A DNA stretch of 64,000 nucleotides from Arthrobacter sp. B1805. Its GTDB lineage: Bacteria > Actinomycetota > Actinomycetes > Actinomycetales > Micrococcaceae. Made by a program: the position numbers and the translations under genes. The notes beneath the pieces were generated by a model. It was not told the DNA's origin. It saw only the letters and a list, made by a program, of their open reading frames with translations, and ran no database searches. Location of the stretch: assembly GCF_002929745.1 (NCBI RefSeq), contig NZ_PJIQ01000008.1, positions 62,001 to 126,000 on the forward strand, in the 5' to 3' direction. Below are positions 34,040 through 43,062 of this stretch, in pieces (the first letter of the stretch is position 1; each line of letters opens with the position of its first letter).

Positions 34040-34828
34040 TCATCCACCCTGGCCGGGAGGATCGGTCGCGATCTGCACCGACTGAATCATGGAGCGGATG
34101 CTGGCGAACTCAGGAGTCCCGTAGTACGCCTCCGCTTCGCCGATGGTGCCGAAGGACACCGTGGCCGGTCCGGTGTTCGCCGGAGCTTTCGGTGCGAGCA
34201 CCTCGAGATCACCGAAGCTGAAGCGTCCCAGGGCCTCACTGCCCTGGACGGTATTGGACAGGGAGCACGCCAGGGCGTCCGCTCCGCCCACCTGGTCCGT
34301 GATGCCGTAGGAGCCGAAGAAGCGGAAGCCCGTGATGAGCCGGATCACGAAGCGGGGCTCGATGTCCGTCGCGGCGGGGGGCTGACCGGTCAACTCGAGC
34401 GGCTCACTGCCGATGACGTAGTACGGCGTGCGGTCTGCATCGGGACACGGCGCCTCCTGCGTCAGGATGCCGGAATGCAGTTCCGCGGCGGTCGTCCCCT
34501 CCGGCGTGCGGACGGCATAGTGCAGCGAGTCCGGCGCGTAGGCACCGGGTTCGGGCTGCAGCGGCTGCACCACCCAGGCCTCGGGCAATTCGAAGCTCAC
34601 GAGCCTGCTCGGATCGGTGAAAACCTTCCACCCCTCGCGTGCCTCCCGCAGTGGAGCCGTGGTGGGCTCCGGCGTGGGACTCGCAGCGGGCACCGAGGAT
34701 TCCACCGCTCCCCCTTCGCCCTCCTGCGTACCGGTGCACGACGCCAGCACCAGGCAGGCGAGCACAGCCGCCACAACCGTGTGCACGTGGCGCTGCCCGT
34801 CCGCACGTGGGGATGATCTCCTGCGCAT
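34040..34828 (-). CDS. Hypothetical lipoprotein, 262 aa
   Basis: A basic start (MRRRSSPRADGQRH) is followed by the hydrophobic helix VHTVVAAVLACLVLASC, whose LASC is a lipobox (Cys near 31). The mature part begins with a Ser/Pro/Thr/Glu linker and then a globular domain with WKVFTDPSRLVSFELPEAW and VIRLITGFRFFGSYGITDQV. I do not recognise the fold; similar unnamed lipoproteins occur in Micrococcaceae. TAGACT sits about 37 bases before the ATG, and GAGGGAGGGAC forms the ribosome site. Confidence 0.75.
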   Translation of the reverse strand: MRRRSSPRADGQRHVHTVVAAVLACLVLASCTGTQEGEGGAVESSVPAASPTPEPTTAPLREAREGWKVFTDPSRLVSFELPEAWVVQPLQPEPGAYAPDSLHYAVRTPEGTTAAELHSGILTQEAPCPDADRTPYYVIGSEPLELTGQPPAATDIEPRFVIRLITGFRFFGSYGITDQVGGADALACSLSNTVQGSEALGRFSFGDLEVLAPKAPANTGPATVSFGTIGEAEAYYGTPEFASIRSMIQSVQIATDPPGQGG

Positions 34829-34871
34829 GGTGTCCCTCCCTCGCAACGCTGGGTGCCGCCAGTCTAGGCCT

Positions 34872-36035
34872 TCATCGAGCTCCCGACCCCTGTATTGCAC
34901 CGAGGGAGCGGGCGGCGCGGACCGCATCGGCGACAGCTCGGGCCGCCTCCTCCAGATCGCCGGGCGTGGTGTCCTGCGTCCAGGAGAATCGGACGGCGCT
35001 GGAAGCAGTCTCGGCATCGATTCCCAGCGCCAGGAGCACGGCCGACGGCTCTGAGGACGCGGCCGCACAGGCGGAACCGCTGGAACAGACCACTCCCCTG
35101 CGGTCGAGCTCCAGGAGGACCGACTCGCCGCTGACACCCGGGAAACAGAAGGACGCGAGGTTGGGGAGCCGGTGATGGGCATCGCCCGTCAGCACCGCCT
35201 CCGGAACATCGGCCAGAATCGCGCCGATGAAGGAGGCCCGTGCTTCACTCGCGAGCGCGGCTGCGGCGGGGAGTGCCCGCTGTGCGAGTTCGAGCGCCCG
35301 TGCCACTCCGACGGCCCCGGCCACGTTCTCCGTGCCGGACCTTCGCCCGCGTTCCTGTCCGCCGCCGTGCAGCACGGGCTCGCAGGGCGTGCCCGACCTG
35401 AGGTACAGCAGACCGATCCCCTTGGGCGTACCCAGCTTGTGGCCCGAGATGCTGAGCGCACTGACGCCCAGCGCGTCGACGTCGAGTGGAAGCCAGCCCG
35501 CGGCCTGCACCGCGTCCGAGTGTAGAGGGACGCCGGCTCTCCTGCAGACGTCCGACAGCGCCGCGATGTCCTGAAGGGTACCCACCTCGTTGTTCGCGTA
35601 CATCAAGGTGCACAGCGTCGTCCCGACCTCGAGCGCGGCTTCCAGGGCTTCGGGCGTGATCCGGCCCGTGGCCGATACGGGCATGACCGTGAGCCGGAAG
35701 CCGTGGAAATCCCGGAGGTAGGCCAGCGTCTCGAGGACCGCCGGGTGCTCGATCGCGCTGGTCACGATGTGCCGGCCCCTGGGCGCTGCAAGGGCCATAC
35801 CCTTGAGCGCGAGGTTGTTGGCCTCGGTGCCGCCGGAGGTGAACACCACCTCGGAGGGACGGCACCCGAGCAGGGCGGCTACACCCGCTCGTGCCCGCGC
35901 CAGTTCTGCCGCGGCGGCTTCACCGATCGCGTGATGGCTGGAGGGATTCCCGAAGACGGAGGTCAGGAGGGGCCACATCTCCTCCAGGACCTCGCGCCGG
36001 GCAGGTGCAGTGGCTGCGGCGTCGAGGTAGATCAT
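34872..36035 (-). CDS. nifS: Cysteine desulfurase, NifS/IscS family
   Basis: PLP enzyme that moves sulfur from cysteine onto its own Cys for Fe-S cluster assembly. 387 residues. The PLP Lys lies in ALSISGHKLGTPKG near residue 200, HIVTSAIEHPAVLETL has the substrate His, and the mobile-loop Cys is in VVCSSGSACAAASSEPSAV near 324. It is last in the nad operon, overlapping nadC by 4 bases. NadA needs a [4Fe-4S] cluster, so this copy probably serves NadA; such nad-linked desulfurases are known in other bacteria. No IscU or SufU partner is nearby. Confidence 0.92.
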   Translation of the reverse strand: MIYLDAAATAPARREVLEEMWPLLTSVFGNPSSHHAIGEAAAAELARARAGVAALLGCRPSEVVFTSGGTEANNLALKGMALAAPRGRHIVTSAIEHPAVLETLAYLRDFHGFRLTVMPVSATGRITPEALEAALEVGTTLCTLMYANNEVGTLQDIAALSDVCRRAGVPLHSDAVQAAGWLPLDVDALGVSALSISGHKLGTPKGIGLLYLRSGTPCEPVLHGGGQERGRRSGTENVAGAVGVARALELAQRALPAAAALASEARASFIGAILADVPEAVLTGDAHHRLPNLASFCFPGVSGESVLLELDRRGVVCSSGSACAAASSEPSAVLLALGIDAETASSAVRFSWTQDTTPGDLEEAARAVADAVRAARSLGAIQGSGAR

Positions 36036-36970
36036 GCTCGGGACCCGGTGCGGTCGGGCTGCAGGACGAAGTCGAGGCCGAGGTCGAGGGACCGGACGCT
36101 GTGCGTGAGCGCGCCTGCGGAGATGATGTCCACGCCGGTCGCCGCGATGGCCGCCACCGTGTCGAGGCGGACGTTTCCGCTGGCTTCGACGAGCGCCCGG
36201 CCACCGATGACCCTCACTCCCTCGGCGAGGTCGTCGAGGGAAAAGTTGTCCAGCATGATCGTGTCCACTCCCGCTGCGAGGACCGGCCCGATCTGCTCGA
36301 GCCTGTCCACCTCCACCTCAACGTGCACGGTGTGCGGCAGTCGTGACCTGACGTCCCGCAATGCCTGCGTCAGGGCTTCAGGCCCGTCGAGGGCCAGCAA
36401 CGCGAGGTGGTTGTCCTTGACCATGACTGCGTCGGAGAGGCTCGATCGGTGATTGGACCCTCCGCCGCAGCGCACTGCCCAGCGCTCGAGCACCCGGAGT
36501 CCCGGGGTGGTCTTGCGCGTATCGACGATCCGCGCGGGGGCGCCGTCCACCGCGTCGACGAACGCCTTCGTCATGGTCGCGATACCACTGAGCCTCTGTG
36601 CGATGTTGAGCGCGGTCCGCTCCGCCGTGAGGATGCCGGACGCCGGACCGCTGATGTCCGCGATCGTGTCCCCGGCGTCGAACCGGGTACCGTCCGGCCG
36701 TGGGAACGTCACGCTGATGCGCTCGTCCGTGAGCCTCATCGCCGCTTCGATCGCGGTCGTCCCGCAGAGGATGCCGGGTTCGCGTGCGGTGATCGCAGCC
36801 GTCGTCCGGAGGTCGGGGTCGATCAGCGCCTGGCAGGTGATGTCCCCCCACGGCGCATCCTCGGCGAGCGCGGACGCGACGACCGCATCGACCAGGTGCT
36901 GCGGAGGTGGCGCCAGGACGACGACGGTGCTTGGGGCGGCGGATGCAGTACCGGATGCGGCGGGAGTCAT
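36032..36970 (-). CDS. nadC: Nicotinate-nucleotide pyrophosphorylase (quinolinate PRTase)
   Basis: Converts quinolinate and PRPP to nicotinate mononucleotide. 312 residues from ATG 36970, which GAAGGAAC precedes; an upstream start at 36991 would lie inside nadB. Signatures are EDAPWGDITCQAL near residue 33, LSGIATMTKAF, the active-site run ARIVDTRKTTPGLRVLERWA near 140, and VEVEVDRLEQ, MLDNFSLDDL, VEASGNVRLD of the barrel. It overlaps nadB and nifS by 4 bases each, so the three are translated together. Confidence 0.95.
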   Translation of the reverse strand: MTPAASGTASAAPSTVVVLAPPPQHLVDAVVASALAEDAPWGDITCQALIDPDLRTTAAITAREPGILCGTTAIEAAMRLTDERISVTFPRPDGTRFDAGDTIADISGPASGILTAERTALNIAQRLSGIATMTKAFVDAVDGAPARIVDTRKTTPGLRVLERWAVRCGGGSNHRSSLSDAVMVKDNHLALLALDGPEALTQALRDVRSRLPHTVHVEVEVDRLEQIGPVLAAGVDTIMLDNFSLDDLAEGVRVIGGRALVEASGNVRLDTVAAIAATGVDIISAGALTHSVRSLDLGLDFVLQPDRTGSRA

Positions 36971-38619
36971 CGGGTTCCTTCGATGGAGCATGCGTAGGTC
37001 CTGCTCGGGGCTGGAATGCGGGGACCGGCTTGGGGGTGGTCGGAGCGGTAGTGCGCTCCGCAGGACATCGGGCGCTCGAGGGCGGCATGCACGAGCAACC
37101 GCGCGCAGAGCAGCAGGTTCGCCATCTCGGCGTCCGCCGGTTCCCGATAGGAGGCGAGGTGTTTCAGCGCGAGGACCAAACCATCCCCGGAGCGCAGGAT
37201 CCCCGCGTGGTCGGTCATCAGCGCCTGCAGATCACGTCGCGTGAAGGACTGCGTACCGCTGCCGGAAGCGGCCAGGTCGAGGTGCTCGATGTCGAACCGG
37301 GGTGCTGCTCCTCCCCCCGCGGCGATCGCCGCCGCGCACCGCGCCCCGAAGACCACGCCTTCGAGCAGGCTGTTGGAGGCGAGCCGGTTGGCGCCGTGCA
37401 CACCCGTCCGGGCAACCTCCCCGACCGCGAAGAGGTTTGGCACCGACGTCCGACCCTCCGTGTCCGTCCACACCCCACCCATCCAGTAGTGCGCAGCCGG
37501 AACGACGGGCACGACGTCGGACGACCAGTCGTAGCCGTGCAGCGCAGTGAGTGCGCTGAGCGATGGGAAACGTGTCGACAGGAACTCTCTGCCGAGCGCC
37601 GTCGCATCGAGGTACACCTGGCTCCCACGGCCGTCCGATGCGCTCGATGCCCGGCGGGAGAGGTGGCGCGCGATGCTGCGGGAGACGACGTCACGCGGCG
37701 CGAGGTCCCCCTCCGGGTGGTAGTCGGTCATGAAGCGGTGTCCAGCGGCGTCGACGAGCCGAGCGCCCTCGCCCCGGACGGCCTCCGAGATCAGCGGATT
37801 GCCCGGTACGTCGAGCGACGTCGGGTGGAACTGGAAGAACTCCAGGTCCGCCACGGCCGCGCCCGCGCGCCAGGCGAGTGCCACGCCGTCGCCTGTGGCG
37901 ATCGAAGGGTTGGTCGTGTGCTCGAAGAGCTGCCCTGCTCCCCCGGTGGCGAGAACGACGGCGTCGGCCGGGAGCTCGCGCCGAACGCCGCCCTCGAGCA
38001 CCTCGACGCCGGTCGCGCGCCGAGGAGCGGTCCGGGAGTCCTCGAGCAGCACCCGTGTCACGAGCGTCTCCTCGAGCACGCGTATACCGGCGTCGCGCCG
38101 GACGTCGGCAGTCAGGGTGTCCACGAGTCCGGCCCCGGTGGCATCACCACCCAGATGGAGGATCCGTGCTGCGGAATGTGCTGCTTCCCGCCCGCGCGCC
38201 GGCATTCCGGGATCGGCCGCATCGGCGTCGAAGACGATCCCTGCCCGTTGCAGCTCACCGATTCCGCTCTCTGCACCGTGGCAGAGCACTGCAACGGCGT
38301 CCGGGTCGCCGAGCCCGGCGCCGGCTGCGAGCGTGTCGGCGATGTGCGCGTCGACGGTGTCGTGCTGCAGGTGCTTCCGCCCGTCACCGCCGATGCTGAC
38401 GGCCGACGCTCCAGGAACGACGGCGGCGATGCCACCCTGCGCGTAGCGCGTGTTGCTCTCCGCGAGCGCAGCCTTCGACACCAGGACCACTTCGAACCCC
38501 GGAGCGAGGCGTCGGAGCACCAGGGCGGTCTGCAGCCCGGCGATGCCGGCACCGACGACGACGACGCGGTGCGTGCCGCCCGCCACCGAACGGCGGGCAC
38601 CCGGACGCTCGGGTGTCAT
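36967..38619 (-). CDS. nadB: L-aspartate oxidase
   Basis: FAD enzyme that oxidises L-aspartate to iminoaspartate for NadA. 550 residues. The FAD motif is VVVVGAGIAGLQTALVLRRL near residue 19, then ESNTRYAQGGIAAVV, the active-site region FFQFHPTSLDVPGNPLISEA near 265, RGEGARLVDAAGHRFM, and AHYWMGGVWTDTEGRTSVPN with LFAVGEVARTGVHGANRLAS near 390. The C-terminal helical domain ends with PMSCGAHYRSDHPQ. Four-base overlaps connect it to nadA and nadC. Confidence 0.96.
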   Translation of the reverse strand: MTPERPGARRSVAGGTHRVVVVGAGIAGLQTALVLRRLAPGFEVVLVSKAALAESNTRYAQGGIAAVVPGASAVSIGGDGRKHLQHDTVDAHIADTLAAGAGLGDPDAVAVLCHGAESGIGELQRAGIVFDADAADPGMPARGREAAHSAARILHLGGDATGAGLVDTLTADVRRDAGIRVLEETLVTRVLLEDSRTAPRRATGVEVLEGGVRRELPADAVVLATGGAGQLFEHTTNPSIATGDGVALAWRAGAAVADLEFFQFHPTSLDVPGNPLISEAVRGEGARLVDAAGHRFMTDYHPEGDLAPRDVVSRSIARHLSRRASSASDGRGSQVYLDATALGREFLSTRFPSLSALTALHGYDWSSDVVPVVPAAHYWMGGVWTDTEGRTSVPNLFAVGEVARTGVHGANRLASNSLLEGVVFGARCAAAIAAGGGAAPRFDIEHLDLAASGSGTQSFTRRDLQALMTDHAGILRSGDGLVLALKHLASYREPADAEMANLLLCARLLVHAALERPMSCGAHYRSDHPQAGPRIPAPSRTYACSIEGTR

Positions 38620-39899
38620 GGCTGGACCGCGAGCATCCGGTTCAGGGCTACGCGGGCGTGCTCGGTCACGTTCGCGGACACGGTGATCCGGTTCAGCACC
38701 TGCCCGTCAACGAGTCCCTCGAGCACCCAGGCGAGATACCCCGGGTGGATCCGGTACATCGTCGAACACGGACAGATGACGGGATCCAGGCAGAAGATGG
38801 CGTGCTCCGGGTACTGGGCGGCAAGCCGGTTCACCATGTTGATCTCCGTGCCGATCGCGAAGGTGCTGCCCGGCTCGGCTGCCGCGATCGCTTTCCGGAT
38901 GTAGTCCGTGGATCCCGACTCGTCCGCGGAGTCGACCACGGGCATGGGGCACTCGGGGTGGACGATCACGCGGACGCCGGGGAACTCCGCCCGCGCCTTC
39001 TCGATCTGCGCGACGGTGAAGCGCTTGTGCACCGAGCAGAAGCCGTGCCACAGGATCACGCGGGAATCGATGAGGGTCTGCTCGTCGGTGCCGCCCCAGG
39101 GCTTGCGCGGATTCCACATGGGCATCTGTTCGAGCGGCACGCCCATGGCTTTGGCGGTGTTGCGCCCGAGGTGCTGGTCGGGGAAGAACAGGACGCGCTG
39201 GCCGCGTTCGATGGCCCATTCGAGGACCGCGGCCGCGTTCGAGGACGTGCAGACGATGCCGCCGTTCTCGCCGCAGAAGCCCTTGAGCGCCGCGGAGGAA
39301 TTCATGTAGGTGACAGGGATGACCGGCTGGCGGCCGTCGACGTCGGGTTCCGAGCCGAAGAGTGCTGTCAACTGGTCCCAACACTCCGACACCGAGTCGA
39401 TGTCGGCCATGTCCGCCATCGAGCAGCCGGCCGCGAGGTTCGGGAGGATCACCGCCTGCTCCGGGGTCGACAGCATGGCGGCTGTCTCCGCCATGAAGTG
39501 GACGCCGCAGAAGATGATGGCCTCCGCTGCGGTGCGCTCCGTGGCGGCGCGGGCGAGCTGGTAGCTGTCCCCCACGAAGTCGGCGTACTGCACCACTTCG
39601 TCGCGCTGGTAGAAGTGTCCGAGGATGACGACCGATTCTCCGAGTGTCTTCTTCGCGGCGAGGATCCGCCTGTCCAGCTCGTCGGCCGGAGCGGCTCGAT
39701 ACTCCTCGGGAAGTTCGCCCTGGCGCGGAGTCGCGGACGGGGCTTGGTCGTGCATGGAGGCACCGGGGCCGTAGTCGGGCATGGGAAGGGCGTCGAAGGC
39801 CCAGGGATCGCGCGCGAGGTTCGGCGAGCACGTTGCAGTCGCCGCGGCGGCTCCTGCCTCGCCGCGCGAGATCAGCTTGATGGCGGTCGTGACGGACAC
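38616..39899 (-). CDS. nadA: Quinolinate synthase
   Basis: [4Fe-4S] enzyme that joins iminoaspartate and dihydroxyacetone phosphate. 427 residues, the longer actinobacterial form, with about 70 extra N-terminal residues before LDRRILAAKKTLGESVVILG. Cluster Cys candidates sit in AIIFCGVHFMAETAAM near residue 130, ENGGIVCTSSNAAAV near 230 and CLDPVICPCSTMYRIHPGYL near 375. HPECPMPVVDSADESGSTDY is a family segment. The ATG lies 78 bases after nrtR on the same strand, with a perfect hairpin between them. Confidence 0.96.
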   Translation of the reverse strand: MSVTTAIKLISRGEAGAAAATATCSPNLARDPWAFDALPMPDYGPGASMHDQAPSATPRQGELPEEYRAAPADELDRRILAAKKTLGESVVILGHFYQRDEVVQYADFVGDSYQLARAATERTAAEAIIFCGVHFMAETAAMLSTPEQAVILPNLAAGCSMADMADIDSVSECWDQLTALFGSEPDVDGRQPVIPVTYMNSSAALKGFCGENGGIVCTSSNAAAVLEWAIERGQRVLFFPDQHLGRNTAKAMGVPLEQMPMWNPRKPWGGTDEQTLIDSRVILWHGFCSVHKRFTVAQIEKARAEFPGVRVIVHPECPMPVVDSADESGSTDYIRKAIAAAEPGSTFAIGTEINMVNRLAAQYPEHAIFCLDPVICPCSTMYRIHPGYLAWVLEGLVDGQVLNRITVSANVTEHARVALNRMLAVQP

Positions 39900-39918
39900 T
39901 GGTTCTCCCTGGGGTGGG

Positions 39919-39945
39919 GACCGCCGCTCTGTGATCGCGGCGGTC
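39919..39945 (-). other. Hairpin in the nrtR-nadA gap
   Basis: A perfect 9-bp stem, GACCGCCGC/GCGGCGGTC, with a 9-base loop, starting 20 bases before the nadA ATG. No T-run. It may set the relative expression of the regulator and nadA. Confidence 0.5.
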
Positions 39946-39977
39946 GGGTTCGGGTCGGGGGTGATGACGCTGCTGGG

Positions 39978-40727
39978 TTAGGGCGGAGCATCCGGAGCGG
40001 GCCATTCGGCGGATCCGGATGCTTGCGGAGCCTCTCGGGGAGGGGTACCGGCGTCCGGTCCGGTGTACCGGTAGAGGCGGGGCGGCCGGTTCCGCCCGCC
40101 CTGGAGTACCTCGTCCGTTGCGGAGATGTCCTTCGCCGAGCGGAGCTGGCGCCTGAAGTTCGCCGGGTCGAGGTGCCTGCCGAGCACCGCTTCGTAGACG
40201 CCCCTCAGTTGCGCAAGCGTGAAACGCTCACCCAGGAAGTGGTAGGCGACGGAACCGTACTCGATCTTGCCGCGGAGGCGTTCCAATGCGTAGGCGACGA
40301 TCTCGTCGTGGTCGAAGGCGAGGCCGACCGCTTCGGCGGCGCGGAACCACCGGACGTTCTCCGACTCCTGCGCCAGATCCGCCTGGTCCGGCCGAACGAG
40401 GGCCCAGTAGACGATCGACACCAGACGCTGCGTCGCCGATCGATCGAGTCCCCCGAAGGCGTAGAGCTGCTCGAGGTAGGTCGGGTCCAGGTTCGTCGTC
40501 TCCCTGAGATTCCGCGCTGCAGCGTCATGGAGCGACTCGCGACCGCCGAGGGGTCCACCGGGAAGAGCCCACTTGCCGAGGTGCGGCTGTCGGACCCGGC
40601 GCACGAGCGGGAGCCATATCTCGAGACGGCCCGATCCGGCGTCGGGACGGAGCGCGAAGATGACCGTCGAGATGGCGAGCGACGGCGGTTGCACCTGCCG
40701 TTCGGAGACGTTGGCCGAACTGTACAT
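39978..40727 (-). CDS. nrtR: NrtR-type Nudix-fold transcriptional regulator of NAD synthesis
   Basis: 249 residues: an N-terminal Nudix-like domain (about 15-150) and a C-terminal winged helix (about 155-225) with YGSVAYHFLGERFTLAQLRG and DPANFRRQLRSAKDIS. The Nudix box reads GGPLGGRESLHDAAARNLRE, followed by TTNLD. It keeps G and R-E positions but lacks the EExG metal-binding core, as in NrtR proteins that sense ADP-ribose or related NAD metabolites instead of cleaving them. It heads the nadA-nadB-nadC-nifS run, the known NrtR context. AGGAGGAAGG precedes the ATG. A 23-base dyad 33 bases before the start suggests self-control of the whole operon. Confidence 0.87.
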   Translation of the reverse strand: MYSSANVSERQVQPPSLAISTVIFALRPDAGSGRLEIWLPLVRRVRQPHLGKWALPGGPLGGRESLHDAAARNLRETTNLDPTYLEQLYAFGGLDRSATQRLVSIVYWALVRPDQADLAQESENVRWFRAAEAVGLAFDHDEIVAYALERLRGKIEYGSVAYHFLGERFTLAQLRGVYEAVLGRHLDPANFRRQLRSAKDISATDEVLQGGRNRPPRLYRYTGPDAGTPPREAPQASGSAEWPAPDAPP

Positions 40728-40759
40728 GCCGGCCTTCCTCCTGCTCCGCTGGGGCCATT

Positions 40760-40782
40760 GTTAGGGTCATGATGACTGTAAC
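40760..40782. promoter_or_regulatory. Candidate NrtR operator
   Basis: A dyad with a perfect 11-base core GTCATGATGAC and matching outer GTTA/TAAC arms, at -33 to -55 relative to the nrtR start codon. Position and symmetry fit an autoregulatory site; the match to any known NrtR motif was not tested. Confidence 0.5.
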
Positions 40783-40944
40783 TCATCGGAACCGGTCGTC
40801 CAAGGCGGCCGCTCTCCATGACGCGGGCCGTCATACAGGCACTCGGCTTGCCCCTGACGCCAGAAGTGCCTAAAGTCACACCGTCGGCCGTTCGAGGCCG
40901 CGCGGCGGGGATGTGTTCAACGGTGCACACGTCTCTGCCGCCCT

Positions 40945-40950
40945 TACGAT
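40945..40950 (+). promoter_or_regulatory. -10 box of hydrolase gene (leaderless)
   Basis: TACGAT, 6 bases, then ATG 40957. Confidence 0.5.
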
Positions 40951-40956
40951 GGGGAC

Positions 40957-41754
40957 ATGGACCACCACGCTGTACACGAGGTCGAAGGCGTCGACCCCCA
41001 TCTGGCCATCTCCCGCAGCGATGCGACCGGCGACATCGGCCTCCGGCCCATCCTGCTGCTGCACGGCTTCGGGTCCTCCTCCAGTCGGAACTGGGTGGAC
41101 TCGGGCTGGGTCCGGTTCCTCAATGACGCGGGCCGCTCGGTGATCATGGTGGATCTGCCTGCCCACGGGGACAGCGCCGCGCCGGCGGATGCAGGCGCCT
41201 ACGCCCCGAGCCGTATGCGCGCAGACATCCTCCAGGCCCTGTTCGACGAACGCGTCCTGCCGATCACCGAGGGCCGGCCCGACTCCGGCGTCGACGTCAT
41301 CGGATATTCGCTCGGGGCTCGCCTGGCCTGGGAATTCGGTGCCACGCAGCCGGAGCTGGTGCGCAGGATGGTGCTCGGCGGGCCGGGGACAGCGGATCCG
41401 CTGGCCGGTTTCGACCTCGAAGGCGCCGAGCGATTCCTCGCAGGCGGACCGGCGCCGGAGGACCCGACGACGGCGGACCTCCTGCGCATGGCAGAGGCAC
41501 TACCCGGCAACGACCTGCCGTCACTCCTGGCAATGGTGTCGGCGGTCAAGACCGAGCCGTTCGACCCGGCGGGCGCCGTCCCGAAAATGCCGCTGCTCCT
41601 CGTCGCCGGGGACCAGGACGAGTATGCCGCCGGCATCCAGGATCTCAGGAACCTGGCTCCGCGCGCCGAGATCGCCGTCCTTCCTGGCAGAAACCACACG
41701 AACGCCGTCACCTCGAGGGCCTTCAAGGACGCCGCCCTCGCCTTCCTGGCCTGA
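40957..41754 (+). CDS. Alpha/beta hydrolase
   Basis: 265-residue hydrolase. Oxyanion region PILLLHGFGSSSSRNWV near residue 31, nucleophile Ser in the elbow DVIGYSLGARLAWEFG near 117, acid in LLLVAGDQDEYAAG near 218 and His in LPGRNHTNAVTSRAF near 249, so the triad is complete. VMVDLPAHGDSAAP is the usual turn before the elbow. A lid segment (about 145-200) is acidic. No signal peptide. Substrate unknown; esterase or C-C hydrolase are options. Divergent from nrtR. Confidence 0.87.
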   Translation: MDHHAVHEVEGVDPHLAISRSDATGDIGLRPILLLHGFGSSSSRNWVDSGWVRFLNDAGRSVIMVDLPAHGDSAAPADAGAYAPSRMRADILQALFDERVLPITEGRPDSGVDVIGYSLGARLAWEFGATQPELVRRMVLGGPGTADPLAGFDLEGAERFLAGGPAPEDPTTADLLRMAEALPGNDLPSLLAMVSAVKTEPFDPAGAVPKMPLLLVAGDQDEYAAGIQDLRNLAPRAEIAVLPGRNHTNAVTSRAFKDAALAFLA

Positions 41755-41898
41755 GGATGTAGCACTGTCTGAAGGTGCGGTACACCGCGTGGCTAAGCGG
41801 CGGAAGGACCCACCGGCCGCGTTATACTGACAACTGATCAGCAGCCTTATCAAGAGGTTCAGCGATCGACACCCACAACCCGTCGCAGGAGGACACGC

Positions 41899-42876
41899 AT
41901 GGATGTGCTCCTTGCTGACCGGTACCAGACAACCGGCCTTCTCGGCGTCGGCGGAACCGCCTCGGTCTACCGAGCCGTCGATCGCAACCTCGGACGCGAC
42001 GTCGCCATCAAGATCTTCAACCCGACGACGGCGGACGACGACAACTACCGACGCCAGCACACCGAGACCATGCTGCTGTCCACACTGAACCATCCCGGGC
42101 TCGTGACGCTGCATGATGCAGGGATCCATGAGGACGACGACGGCCGCACGACGGGTTTCCTGGTCATGGAGCTCGTCGACGGCGAGGACCTCCGCCACCT
42201 GCTGAAGCGTGGCGCCCTTCCCGCCGAGGACGTCGCCCAACTGGGAGCGGATCTCGCCGACGCCCTGGCCTATATCCACTCCGAAGGCGTCGTCCACCGC
42301 GACGTGAAACCCGCCAACATCCTGATGTTCCACAGCCGGGACAACGAGACGCGCCTGTATCCGAAGCTCACCGACTTCGGCATCGCGCGCATGGTCGAGG
42401 CGACCATGGCCACGGCCGTGGGTGCGACGATCGGAACGGCCAACTACCTCAGCCCCGAGCAGGCCAAGGGCGATCCGCTCGATGAACGCAGCGACATCTA
42501 CTCGCTCGGACTCGTGCTCCTCGAGTGCCTGACGGGCGAGAAGGCTTTTCCCGGACCCGTGGTGGAGGCCGCCCTGGCGCGGCTCCTGCGCAATCCCGAG
42601 GTCCCTGATTCGCTCGGCCCCGAGTGGAGCGACCTGCTCCGGCGGATGACATCGAGGGATCCCTCGATGCGGCCCTATGCCCACGACGTCGCGCTCCAGC
42701 TACGCAGCCACGCGGACGAGCAGGCTCCTGCCGTGCCGTCGGGGGCGGAACCGGGTAACGCCAATGTTCCCGTGACCGGTCGCGGAAGGGATGAGGCGGA
42801 CGCCGTGACCGGTGGGGTCTTCACGGGCAACGTCCGCATTCCCGACCCGCCTGACCGCGCTCCCCGCATCAGCTGA
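41899..42876 (+). CDS. Serine/threonine protein kinase, soluble
   Basis: 325-residue Hanks-type kinase. The kinase domain spans about residues 8-272: Gly loop LLGVGGTASVYRAVD, Lys in DVAIKIF near 38, catalytic loop VVHRDVKPANILM near 137, DFG in KLTDFGIARM near 160 and the SPE segment TIGTANYLSPEQAKGD. SDIYSLGLVLLECLTG follows. It stops after a 50-residue Pro/Gly/Asp-rich tail, with no membrane helix and no PASTA repeats, unlike PknB. The target is unknown. AGGAGG lies before the ATG. Confidence 0.92.
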   Translation: MDVLLADRYQTTGLLGVGGTASVYRAVDRNLGRDVAIKIFNPTTADDDNYRRQHTETMLLSTLNHPGLVTLHDAGIHEDDDGRTTGFLVMELVDGEDLRHLLKRGALPAEDVAQLGADLADALAYIHSEGVVHRDVKPANILMFHSRDNETRLYPKLTDFGIARMVEATMATAVGATIGTANYLSPEQAKGDPLDERSDIYSLGLVLLECLTGEKAFPGPVVEAALARLLRNPEVPDSLGPEWSDLLRRMTSRDPSMRPYAHDVALQLRSHADEQAPAVPSGAEPGNANVPVTGRGRDEADAVTGGVFTGNVRIPDPPDRAPRIS

Positions 42877-43062
42877 TCGCCCCGGCGCGGCCGGACTCTC
42901 CGACCCCGGAACGAGCTGGAGGTTCCCCCAGGAATTCCTGGCGGGACCTGCAGCCGTGGGCCGGTGAGGCAGGTGCACGCCCAGGCAGGGCGCCTGCCTG
43001 GACAGTGCCGCCGTCGAGGGGGATTCCCGCTCCTCCCCCACCCGCGGCACGTCGCCCGGGCG

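Noticed and set aside
42982-43000. Terminator after the protein kinase gene
   Set aside because: An 8-bp stem (CAGGCAGG/CCTGCCTG) exists but its loop is 3 bases, it lies over 100 bases past the stop, and no T-run follows.
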